Part shown: piece by piece, positions 54,798 through 64,000 of the stretch
Numbering within the stretch: the stretch's first letter is position 1
How the letters are laid out: each line of letters opens with the position of its first letter
Program-made: the position numbers and the translations under genes
From: Cryptomeria japonica
Lineage: Eukaryota > Streptophyta > Pinopsida > Cupressales > Cupressaceae
DNA: 64,000 bases
Reading direction: 5' to 3'
Assembly (NCBI RefSeq): GCF_030272615.1
Contig: NC_081405.1
Coordinates: forward strand, 572,788,252-572,852,251
The notes under the pieces: generated by a model
Database searches by the model: none
What the model was told of the DNA's origin: nothing
The model's input: only the letters and a program-made list of their open reading frames with translations

Positions 54798-56849
54798 TTA
54801 TCTATATTTTTTATTTATTTAGTTTTATAACTAATCCCATCTCAATAAAATATATAAAATTGCATAGAAGTTAAGGGTTTGATAGAAATAAATAAGCCCA
54901 TGTTTTTGAGATGATAAATTTGACTCTATCAATTAGAAACCTATGTAAAAATTTAATTCTTGTTTGGTAAATCCTAAAAAAACCATGGACACAAGGAGAT
55001 GCACAAGTATAAGGACAACCAAAGATGAAGAAAGATATAAATGAACACCATATACATGCACAATGAATTAGGTTTAGCCCTTATATCCTTCAATTCATAA
55101 TATATTTTATTTCAGCTCCTTGTGAGTTTTATCAACATAATTTGAATTGTAAAAATGCATCACAATAACATTATTTATTCTTGAAGAATCCATCGAAATA
55201 AAAAGAAATAGTTAATATTCTAAAAAATTCTATATAAAGAACAACTTCCCAACCCTTCTAAAGTATTTTTTTGGGCTTAAAGACACTAGTTTACAATTAA
55301 ATTTATTCTAACAAAAAAAATGATAAAATTATTGAATTTTTAGTTTTAAGTAAGATTCCTAATTAAAAATACAAAGATATTTAAAAGAAAAGCACTTAAT
55401 TATTGTGACAACTAGTTCCCTTTGTTCCAAAGGACCATCTCCAACCATCTTCCCATATAGCAAGTAAAATGTGACACAAGTTACCAAGTGTCTATTTTTT
55501 TCTAAATACCTATGAGACTAACTTATGGTAAATAGTCGGTAGATCAGCTTTGGATGCATCTCTATCTATTGTGCCTAAGCTACCAATTTATACTCTTTTA
55601 GGGTTAAAGCCTGATTTTGTACGAAACCCTAATTTATCATGTTTCAACACAAACGTCATACCATAAATGCGAGTTTGCGTGTTAAAGAATGAGTCCAAGA
55701 CTCTAGTCCATGTGTATTTTAAGCAAGGCTTTGAGGCGAAATTTATGCGTGTCTTTATCTCTCTATGGACTTTAGGCTTGAAATTAGGTATATTTTACCT
55801 AAATGGCTATGCAAATCAATCATGTTGTTACGGTGTTTGAAGGGTGTGGAATCCTTCAAGGCACGTTACCATACATTCTATGTATCCTAAGTGCAGTGTA
55901 GCTATGAGGAAAAACCACTCCAAGGGTGTGGAATCATTCAAATTGCATCAAGAGTCTCCAAGGCACAAATGCTTTAAATATGAAAGTTAACCACTCCTAA
56001 AGATACTTGTATGGAACATAACCACAATGGGCCCTTTATATAGTCATAATCAAATGCTTATATGGCCATTGAAAGGGATTTTAATTAAATCAAATGGACC
56101 ATAATGTTGTCCAAAAGGGGCCTAGGCCTATTAAAATTATCTTATTGAATTTAAGGATCTAAAAGACTAATATAACCTTGATATAATGATTCTTTATTTT
56201 GTGGTATGTATCAAATTACAAATTTAGGGGGGCACTCTAAGACATGTAAATTGATTAAATTGAGTTCATACGTTTATTTTTTCTTAAAGTGTGTAAAATC
56301 ATTTAGATTTAAACTTGAATAAAATGGAAGATAGACATGAGTATATAGTTGGAGTCAAAAATCACCTTCATCAAATGATGCATCTAATCAAAACTGTAAT
56401 TTTAATAAAATTGAAACTCATATATCATGCCAATACAATTATTCATATATAAAGACTAAAAAATATTCGAATTAGGGTAGGAAAAGTTGATAGTCGACAT
56501 TTTCATTGAGGAAAATGGGGCATGTTAAATGAGAAACAATTAGGTGATATTAGTTTTCTCATGCAAAAGATTTCATCTTTAGATTCCACCAATATTGTGA
56601 GAAATTTGTAATGCTTGTTGCCTACTCATTTGCAGCTTTGAGATGTGTGATTAGTGGTTGAACTTCAACATTTTCTTTGTGAATTTTGGTTTAATTTTTT
56701 GTTCTTGCTAAGTGCTATGTTTCTACCATTGTATGTTTGAGATGTGGTTCCTCAACATGCCATATGTTGGTGTTTTGTATGCCTATATGAGGTCTATATG
56801 TTTGGTGCATCATAGTGTTTTGATTTATGGCTAATTTCATTAATATTTA
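54798..56849. other. unassigned AT-rich DNA
   Basis: No gene, LTR end or repeat recognised. Confidence 0.5.
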
Positions 56850-58324
56850 TGTTAGTATAAATAGTGTCTTTATTTAACTAGCTAAACTAGCTAGGATATT
56901 ACCTTTACTAGCATGGACCTATTCACGCATAAGATTAAATTTACTTAGGCATTTTAGTCTTTTGTATCACCTCATCTGGTGTAGACATGCACACTGCCTT
57001 TTTGCAACACCTATTACATCTTGACTTTCCATTTGCATGAGTACATATCACTTTTCTCTTAAGTGTCACACATATGTAGTGGTAGTTAGTAGATGTTGCC
57101 TACCTTCTCATTTCACTTGCTTGCCTATATATTATGCAGCCTATTATGTACATTTTAGTTAACTTTTTGATAATATTTATTTGGCTCTTTGTGTGCTACT
57201 AATTCATGCTTTGTTCTTTACTTTTAGAGAATTAGCGATTCCTTACAATTAAATATGCATACTGGTTTTCAACATTGCAGGTTTGGAAACTAGTATGACA
57301 ATATTTATTTGGATCATGTGCAAACTTTAGAGACAGACATATAACTTCCTACACATCTAGAATGAGAATTCATCTTGTACACATTTGTGGTGTAGATCAT
57401 CTTTAGCATCTAGTGTCAAACATCTACATGAATCACAATATGGGGGGTTACATATTGTCTCATTTCTCTCCTAAGGAGGGGAACTTTCATTGTACTAGTG
57501 TGTAAAATTATTCCTTGAGGGACTCCATGAGTTCCTTCTTCTATGACCACCACCTCTCCTTTCATGGCCCCACCACCACAATTCCCTCCTACTCTATCCC
57601 TCTATAATTCTATGGGGGTAGGGCTTGAGTGTAGTCCCGTACAATTTTAGGGCTTGATTGAAACCCCTATCTCCCTATAATTCTATCGGTCTTATATATG
57701 TCGTTATAGCTCGTGACAACTACGAATCGAATCCATTGGAGAATGTTTGATACCAGTGACACATGATGCGACTTCTTGATTGGTCCAACAACTATAGTCA
57801 GTTCTCTCTAACCAAATATGACATCTTCTTCCCTTGTACATTCATTATAGTATCAATTCTATTTTGGAGATGATTTTTGCAAGATTTCTTCTTTATTATA
57901 TTTATGAGAAACTTGTATATGATCACCTAGCCTAGTTTAGTAGTCAGGAATCATCATTGTGCATACCCTACTCCTTAAGCTGTATTTAAGGGAGTGTGTT
58001 AGTATAAATAGTTTCTTTATCTAAGTAGTGAGGATATACCTTTACTAGCATAAACCTATTCACAATAAGCTTAAGTTTACCAAGGCATTTCTTTTGTCTC
58101 ACCTCATGTGGTGTAGACACATGCACTCCCTTTTGGAGACACCTATTGTATCTTGGCTTGCCACTTGCATGAGAACATGTCACTTTTCTCACAAGTGTCA
58201 CACCTATGTAGGGGTAGTAAGTTGTTTTTGCCTACCTTCTTACTTCACTTGCTTGACTTTATATATAAGCCTATTATGTACATTTTAGTCAACTCTTTGA
58301 TAATATTTATTTGGCTATTTGTGT
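56850..58324 (+). mobile_element. short two-LTR element, coding lost
   Basis: Two direct repeats, 56850-57194 and 57997-58324, both start TGTTAGTATAAATAG and end near TTTGTGT; they are clearly homologous but diverged. The right one is preceded by a purine tract AAGGGAGTG. Flanks ATTTA (56845-56849) and ATTAA (58325-58329) may be a decayed duplication. The 0.8-kb interior has no domain I can read with confidence and no clear PBS. The LTR ends lack a CA, so the boundaries are uncertain by some bases. Confidence 0.6.
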
Positions 58325-58329
58325 ATTAA

Positions 58330-60009
58330 TAGTTTGGGATTTGTTATTTTCTTTCAAATTCTAGCTAATTCCAACAATTTATGCCATGATTAACTATTAT
58401 TATATTTAATATGATATTTTTGATACATTGAGCATATGTGTTAGTTGAGGTTTAATTTCAATAATTTTATACCTATGGGTGTACAAATGTTCAATTTATG
58501 CTTTATGTTGTTATATATACCTTTGGGTGATTATGCTATGATTCAACTATATATACATCAAGTAGGTACCCTTTACATGTGTGGAATGGTTACAGGTACA
58601 AGGTTATTTCTCCACCTAGCCGCACAAGGATTAGTTATTTCTCAAATGGTAGTTACATAGGAGATTTCACACTAGGTTGTCCCTTGCCCAAACCTTGTTC
58701 TACTCGACTTGAGTGAAATTTATAATTTATTTAGCTAGTTTTGATTCAAATCCAAGTTAGGAGTGATTCCATAATCCCTATGTGTCATGAAATACCAATG
58801 TATGCATGATTTAAATGATTTCTTAAATTTTTCATATGCAAAAATATTCTATTAGTTTAATATTTATTTGATTAATCATTTTTTAATGATAAAGTCTAAC
58901 TAATGTAAAATATTTAAATGATAGTTTAAATTCCCTTTTGACCATAAAAATAATTTCTAAGTTTTAAAATATTGCATTTATATCTATTAGGTTATTTTGT
59001 AAAAAATGAGAAAAATATGTTTAATTTTTTCCAAAAATTATTGGGGTTGGGAATGTGTATTTATACTCAATTTAGTTGAATTGACAAATATCTACAAAGG
59101 AATTCAAAGGTACATAATTTTATTTATTAAATGGAAATATTTAGAATTAAAAATAAAGAGAAGTAGAAAACAATGAAAAATGAAAATGGGTCAAAAAGAA
59201 AACAAACTTATCTTTTTATTCATTGTTTTGTTTTGGAAAAAATGGGTTGTCACACCCTCTTCTTTCCATTTCTTATAAATTTGATTGTGGGAGAAAAGGT
59301 GAATGGAATTCAAAGAGATTCAAAATGGATTGGTTATGAATGGGAAGTGGGGTACACACCTTTCCCTTGGCTATCTCACCCAGGGAAGTGTGTAAGAGTG
59401 TTGATGAGGTCACATTACCACTACCTACCTTCTCCTTCATGTGTTGAAGGTGTTGAGTGCTTGAGAGATAGAATTCTCCATTTTCCCTTGAGTCATTTTT
59501 TCCCTTTCTAAGTTCATGCTTTATTGATTATATTCTTGGATAGTTTCTAGGTGTTTGACATGTCCTAACAGCCAACTCCTAGCTTGGTATATTTCTTGTT
59601 AGGTTTTAGGCAGATATGAGCAAATACGAATTAACAATTATATGCAAATACAAACACACAAAGATGAAAAAAAAACACAACACAAACAAACACAAATATT
59701 TAATGTGGTTCACCCAAGATGGGCTACATCCATAGAACACAACCATTCAATCTTTTCTTATTATCTAGTAAATCAGTACAACAACATATCTATGCCTTAT
59801 GCATTCCAGCCACTTATAACATGCAATTTTAGGGCAACATACAAAGTCGGCTAACAAAGAATAACCCTAACCCTAAGGGAATATTATCGTATTCTTCTTC
59901 CCGTACACATATTCTCATTATCGTATTCTCATATCTATTCATGCATGATTCGAGAGTATTTTATGTATTTTCATGAAAGACGATGGTTTTATTTTAAAAT
60001 TTTTTCCTC
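58330..60009. other. unassigned DNA with a possible LTR scrap
   Basis: No gene. The segment 59690-59730 ('aatgtggttcacccaagatgggc') recalls the conserved block of plant copia LTRs, but no LTR ends were found. The 112-codon frame at 59173 shows no domain. Confidence 0.4.
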
Positions 60010-60200
60010 CTTATTGCTGTGTGGGTTGTTCTTTTGTTTGGAGGGGGGGGGATTGTGTATGGTCAGGCTCCCTACCACCACCACGGTGTGGGGAAATCCT
60101 CCCCACTATGGTGTGGGTTCCCCATGCTATAGTGGGAGGTCCTTCAACCCACATGGGGGTTGGGTGCCACCCACACCATAGTGTGGGGGTGGATACCCAA
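60010..60200. repeat. GC-rich island of CCCACACCATAGTGTGGG-like inverted repeats
   Basis: Several versions of CACGGTGTGGGG, CCACTATGGTGTGGG and CCCACACCATAGTGTGGG lie within 170 bp, in an otherwise AT-rich region, preceded by a run of about ten G. Strong local hairpin potential. Confidence 0.75.
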
Positions 60201-60957
60201 GCCTTCTCCACACTCATGCTCTTATGTAGATATCGCTTTGCACTCCTAGCTATCCAACCTGCATCATTTGTCTCAGTCGATTAGAATAGCTTTCAGATTT
60301 GTATTTTGTTGTAATGCAAAGTTATATTTTGAGACTTTGATTTTGGGGTATTCTAGGTTGATGTTTATTTACTTATAAGCCTTGTATGATTTATTTCCTT
60401 TATGGAATGGTTTTGGGATTAGACTTTAGGGTTGAAATCATTTCATTTGTGATATTAGAATTATTGAGTTTTCTATTGCACTGATTTGTATAATTACTAG
60501 TATGACCATAATCCATAACTTCTTCCTTTAGTATTGTTGCAATGGTTAATTTTAGTTTTGGGAAAATATTTATCCGGTACATGTATTTTAAAATTTTCTA
60601 TGGTAACTTGGTGGTCCACAAAAAATCATGCACAAAAAGCTAATTTTAGTCTTGCTACCTTTCTTTAAGAGGAGATGAAGGAGCACTTTTTAGTTTTTAT
60701 GTATAGAATTCTAAATTTGATCTCATTTATTGAGTTCTTTAATTAATTGTTATCTTTCTTATAAAAAAAAAATATGAAATATTTTTCTTTTAATTAAGCT
60801 TCTTCCTCTCTACATCCTTTCTATTTTATTTTATTTTATTAATAAAATATTGATAAAGAAAAGTAAACTTAAATTTAGAATTACTACTTTAAATACTGTA
60901 TTATTTTGTCACTATTATTTTAAAGTTTTAAATATATATGTATTTTAATGTATAATC
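60201..60957. other. unassigned AT-rich flank
   Basis: No feature recognised. It ends with the left flank TAATC of copia copy 2, whose right target copy is outside the window. Confidence 0.4.
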
Positions 60958-62009
60958 TGTTCGTATTTTGGTATGGTTTTGTCATTGATGTCAACACCTA
61001 CTGGAACACTAGCACTTTGGAGATCCAACAACATTCACCGGCAAGCAAGTAACTATTGCACAGTTACTGGTATATGGTTCACCGACACTTGGAATGATAT
61101 GGAAGACACTTGGTAATGTCGAAGAAATTGTGTGGACACTTTGTTTTGAAGAATTAATCATTGGTTTATTCATATTTGCATATTTTCTTTTACTAGCAAA
61201 TAGGTCTAGGGTTACCTAGGGTTACACTGACAGGTTTATCTTTTCCAGATCAGCATGGCACGCTATGGAGATGATTTATTATTATTGTAAATGCATTAAG
61301 CCGACATGTTCAATCGGTTATTGCATCGGATATTATATTGTTTGTAAAATGTTTTTTGTAATATCTTGTAGAGCCGACCTACTAAAATTGGTCTTAGGTT
61401 ATGGTATAAATATAAGATCTTATTTGTAAGATCGAATGTGGAATGCGAAAAAGGTTTGTGAGAAGGTATATGCGAGATTAAGCAGAGGTATACACGAAGA
61501 CATCATTTGAAGGTGAAGCTAGGTTTTTGTAGAAGCATATCAACATTACATCGGTACTGAATCCAGCATATGAAGATGCTATTTTGTGCAGTTCATTCTT
61601 ATTGGATTTAACCATCCAACTGTAGTCAGTGTGATTCCCATTTGTGATTGAGCAGTGAGCTCTAGGCTATTGGCCTTTCTGCATGTGCAGACCCCATTTA
61701 TGTACATTTACTATCTACAGTAGTATCATTTGATTGTGGGTAAGGTTTCCCACCGTGGTTTTTCCCCTTACAGGGTTTCCATGTACATATATTGGTGTTA
61801 TGTGCTATGGATGACTTTATGTTTATGTTTCATGCATTAATCTTTACAGGAATAACAATTTACTGTTAACCTTGTCTACCGACATACTTAACTGGTTTAC
61901 CGGTATTAAGCATTAAGTTGGTTAAATGGTTTTTGGTTTGAATTTATTAGACAACTGATTCACCCCCCCCCCCCCCCCCCCCTCTCTCAGTTGTCTCTGG
62001 GACCTAACA
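60958..62009 (+). repeat. 5' LTR of copia copy 2
   Basis: 1052 bp, TGTTCGTATTTTGG ... GGGACCTAACA. The fifth base is C where copy 1 has G. TATA box TATAAATATAAG at 61405-61416. C20 run at 61963-61982, about 30 bases from the LTR end. Confidence 0.95.
61405..61416 (+). promoter_or_regulatory. TATA box of copia copy 2 LTR
   Basis: TATAAATATAAG, at the expected U3/R position about 450 bp into the LTR; copy 1 has the diverged counterpart. Confidence 0.6.
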
Positions 62010-62011
62010 AT

Positions 62012-62023
62012 TGGTATCAGAGC
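62012..62023 (+). other. PBS of copia copy 2
   Basis: TGGTATCAGAGC, two bases after the LTR, complementary to initiator tRNA-Met. Confidence 0.95.
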
Positions 62024-62065
62024 ACAATCCTCTTTTGCAGAAGTTTAACAACTTGAGGAGATCCA

Positions 62066-64000
62066 ATGTCTACTAATTATTTTAGGGAGGACAGTCCTAA
62101 ACTTGATGGAACCAACTATGGGATATGGAAGATCAGGATGGAGACACATCTGAATTGCATTGGTAAAGACATCTGGGAAGTTACAAAGAATGGTTATGCT
62201 GCTGCTATAGCTGGTCAGACTGCTCCAACTACCTTAGCTAAAGATGAGGAGAATGATTGCAAAGCAAGAGAAGCACTTCTGAGCACATTATCAGATCAAC
62301 AAATCATGGGATTATTAGATAGGTCTACTGCTAAAGCTATTTGGGATCATTTGGAAACACTGAATGAAGGAGATTCCATAGTCAAGATTGCAAAACTTGA
62401 AAGCTTCCGAGTCAGGTATGAACATTTGAAAATGGAAGAAGATGAAAGGATTTCTGCTTTTATGGAAAGAGTAAATGAAATTGTTTTGGGTATTAAATGT
62501 TGTGGAGGAACCTTAAGTGAGGATGAAATTGTTTCAAAAATCTTAAGAGGATTGCCACCGGCATATAAAATGAAGGTTATTGCTATAAATGAGTTGAGAA
62601 CAATGCCTAATACATCAGTAACTAGGGATACATTGATTGGAAAACTTTCAGCCTTTGAAATTGAGAAATTTGGTGCTGTTGCTACTATAAAGATAGATTT
62701 GTCCTTTAAAGCATCAACATCATCTGCTCCATCATTTGACAAATCAGACTGGAAATCCTTTTATGCAAGAGATCATGAAGAAACTAAGAAGGAGAATGAA
62801 GAGCTTGAAGAACTAGAAGCACTATTTGCAAGGAAAATGCCAAAAGGTCCGGTTGGAAGTAAGTATGAAGGTAAAGAACCCTTTAAATGTTTCAACTACA
62901 ATAAGACTGGTCATATGGCTTCGAGATGCCCTAATAGACATGCTAGACGAAGAGAAAAAGATAGAAGAACATACAAGCCTAATCCTGAATATCAGAGATA
63001 CAAATTTAAGAAGAACAAAGACAAATCTTGTTACATTGCTGATGAAGGTGTGACTGATGATTCTGAAGAGGATCTAGTAGATAATGGATGGGTTTTTGTT
63101 GCTATAATAGAAGATCAACCGATACCTACTGCTCAACTGGTAGAACAAGCCCTAGCAGCTAAAGTTGAAGTAAAGGATGAATGGATCATTGACTCAGGAT
63201 GCTCACATCATATGACAGGAGACAAAGGCAAATTCTTGAACTTTCAAGAATACAATGGAGGTTTAGTAAGATTTAGAGATGACAAAGCCTATTCAATCAA
63301 AGGTAAGGGTTCAATATCTCTTGATGGTAAGCATAACACTGACAATGTCTACTATGTTGAAGGATTAAAGCATAATCTTTTAAGTGTTGGTCAATTAGTT
63401 GAGAAGGGATTTCAGTTACAATTTAAAAATGGAAAATGCAAAATCATGAATAGAACTGGTTTGGAAATTGCAACTGGTAATCAGACTAGAGGTAATATCT
63501 TTCATTTGAATAACAGTGAAAAGACATGCTTGATTGCACATATAGTTGAAAGTTGGTTATGGCATAAGAGACTATGTCATGTAAACTTTGATTGCATGGT
63601 AAAAATCAGTACTTCTAGGGCTGTTAGAGATCTACCTAAAATTGTGAAACCTCAGAATACAATTTGTAAGGAATGTCAATTTGTAAAACAAATTAGAGCT
63701 AGATTCAAAAGTATTCTAGAAAAATCCAATAATGCTCTTGATTTAATTCACACTGATTTATGTGGTCCAGCTAGAACTAAAAGCTTACAAAGTGATAGAT
63801 ATTTCATGCTAATTATTGATGATTATTCTAGAATGTGTTGGGTTACTTTTCTCAAAGAAAAATTAGAAGCACTTGGAAAGTTCAAACTGTTCAAAGCAAT
63901 GGTTGAAAATGAAACTGGTAAGAAAATCAAATGTTTAAGATCAGATCAAGGAAGAGAATTTACATCTAAGGACTTTAATACATTCTATGAAGTGAATGGA
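62066..64000 (+). CDS. copia Gag-Pol polyprotein, N-terminal 645 codons (3' partial)
   Basis: Read codon by codon I found no stop from ATG 62066 to the window edge. Gag (1-270): MSTNYFREDSPKLDGTNYGI, WKIRMETHLNCIGKDIWEV, KLESFRVRYEHLKMEEDERI. A nucleocapsid knuckle at about 275-288 reads CFNYNKTGHMASRC: the second Cys of CCHC is Tyr (TAC at 62897-62899; TGC in copy 1). Protease: DEWIIDSGCSHHMTGDKGKF with catalytic D376. Pre-integrase: WLWHKRLCHVNF ... CKECQF. Integrase core: LIHTDLCGP and CLRSDQGREF keep the first two Asp; the Glu lies beyond the edge. It makes particles, cuts the polyprotein and integrates cDNA. The lost knuckle Cys probably impairs RNA packaging. Confidence 0.93.
   Translation, partial: MSTNYFREDSPKLDGTNYGIWKIRMETHLNCIGKDIWEVTKNGYAAAIAGQTAPTTLAKDEENDCKAREALLSTLSDQQIMGLLDRSTAKAIWDHLETLNEGDSIVKIAKLESFRVRYEHLKMEEDERISAFMERVNEIVLGIKCCGGTLSEDEIVSKILRGLPPAYKMKVIAINELRTMPNTSVTRDTLIGKLSAFEIEKFGAVATIKIDLSFKASTSSAPSFDKSDWKSFYARDHEETKKENEELEELEALFARKMPKGPVGSKYEGKEPFKCFNYNKTGHMASRCPNRHARRREKDRRTYKPNPEYQRYKFKKNKDKSCYIADEGVTDDSEEDLVDNGWVFVAIIEDQPIPTAQLVEQALAAKVEVKDEWIIDSGCSHHMTGDKGKFLNFQEYNGGLVRFRDDKAYSIKGKGSISLDGKHNTDNVYYVEGLKHNLLSVGQLVEKGFQLQFKNGKCKIMNRTGLEIATGNQTRGNIFHLNNSEKTCLIAHIVESWLWHKRLCHVNFDCMVKISTSRAVRDLPKIVKPQNTICKECQFVKQIRARFKSILEKSNNALDLIHTDLCGPARTKSLQSDRYFMLIIDDYSRMCWVTFLKEKLEALGKFKLFKAMVENETGKKIKCLRSDQGREFTSKDFNTFYEVNG

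Larger units (their letters stand above)
60958..64000 (+). mobile_element. Ty1/copia element copy 2 (runs off the window)
   Basis: Same family as 45556-52215, opposite orientation. LTR, PBS, gag, protease and the first part of integrase are present; the rest lies beyond the window. Its reading frame has no stop as far as seen, so it is the least damaged coding element here. Confidence 0.95.

Noticed and set aside
59173-59511. 112-codon ORF
   Set aside because: No recognisable domain and no supporting context. Probably chance.
62347-62742. 131-codon minus-strand ORF
   Set aside because: Shadow of the copia gag frame; the same shadow occurs opposite gag at 50430-50825.

Overview
The window is nuclear DNA of a seed plant with a large, repeat-filled, AT-rich genome. 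A gymnosperm such as a conifer is plausible, but that is inference: the support is old, deeply nested LTR retrotransposons, many solo LTRs and no clear host gene in 64 kb. Nothing bacterial, viral or organellar was seen. There is no convincing intact host gene, tRNA, rRNA or CRISPR array.

Layout. 1-2.1 kb: 3' end and LTR of a Ty3/gypsy element. 3.5-4 kb: a primer-binding site plus a short LTR on the minus strand. 5.1-5.9 kb: an (AT)n run inside a cluster of GCGAAATAGCGA-like words. 6.1-9.7 kb: one long, broken, unidentified coding region. 11.7-15.4 kb: a 3.7-kb solo LTR. 15.7 kb: a weak P450-like scrap. 18-44 kb: a nest of elements. A minus-strand chromovirus-like gypsy element (host layer) is split at 18.2 kb by a gag-only gypsy element (18218-26445), which itself holds a copia-type solo LTR. 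The host is split again at 27.7 kb by a gypsy element with gag, protease, a G-patch-like motif and RT (27706-42642). The 5' LTR of that element holds a 7.1-kb non-autonomous element (28857-36005). Host reading frames resume on the far side of both breaks. 45.3-53.7 kb: a roughly 240-bp TRIM element whose second LTR was split by a complete 6.66-kb Ty1/copia element (45556-52215, TSD GGCTT) and a solo LTR. 53.8-54.8 kb: another solo LTR. 56.8-58.3 kb: a short two-LTR element. 60.96 kb to the end: a second copia copy in the opposite orientation, with gag-pol open for 645 codons to the window edge.

Most likely new biology: the 28857-36005 element. It carries an uninterrupted 497-codon acidic ORF of unknown function and no recognisable pol. 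It also has a fold-back left LTR, reiterated PBS-like units and seven 23-nt hairpin units. The gag-only element at 18218-26445 and the gypsy G-patch motif are the next best leads. The autonomous elements here (copia, and the gypsy layers when intact) could have supplied RT and integrase to the pol-less ones. All reads are by eye; domain names rest on motifs and not on searches.
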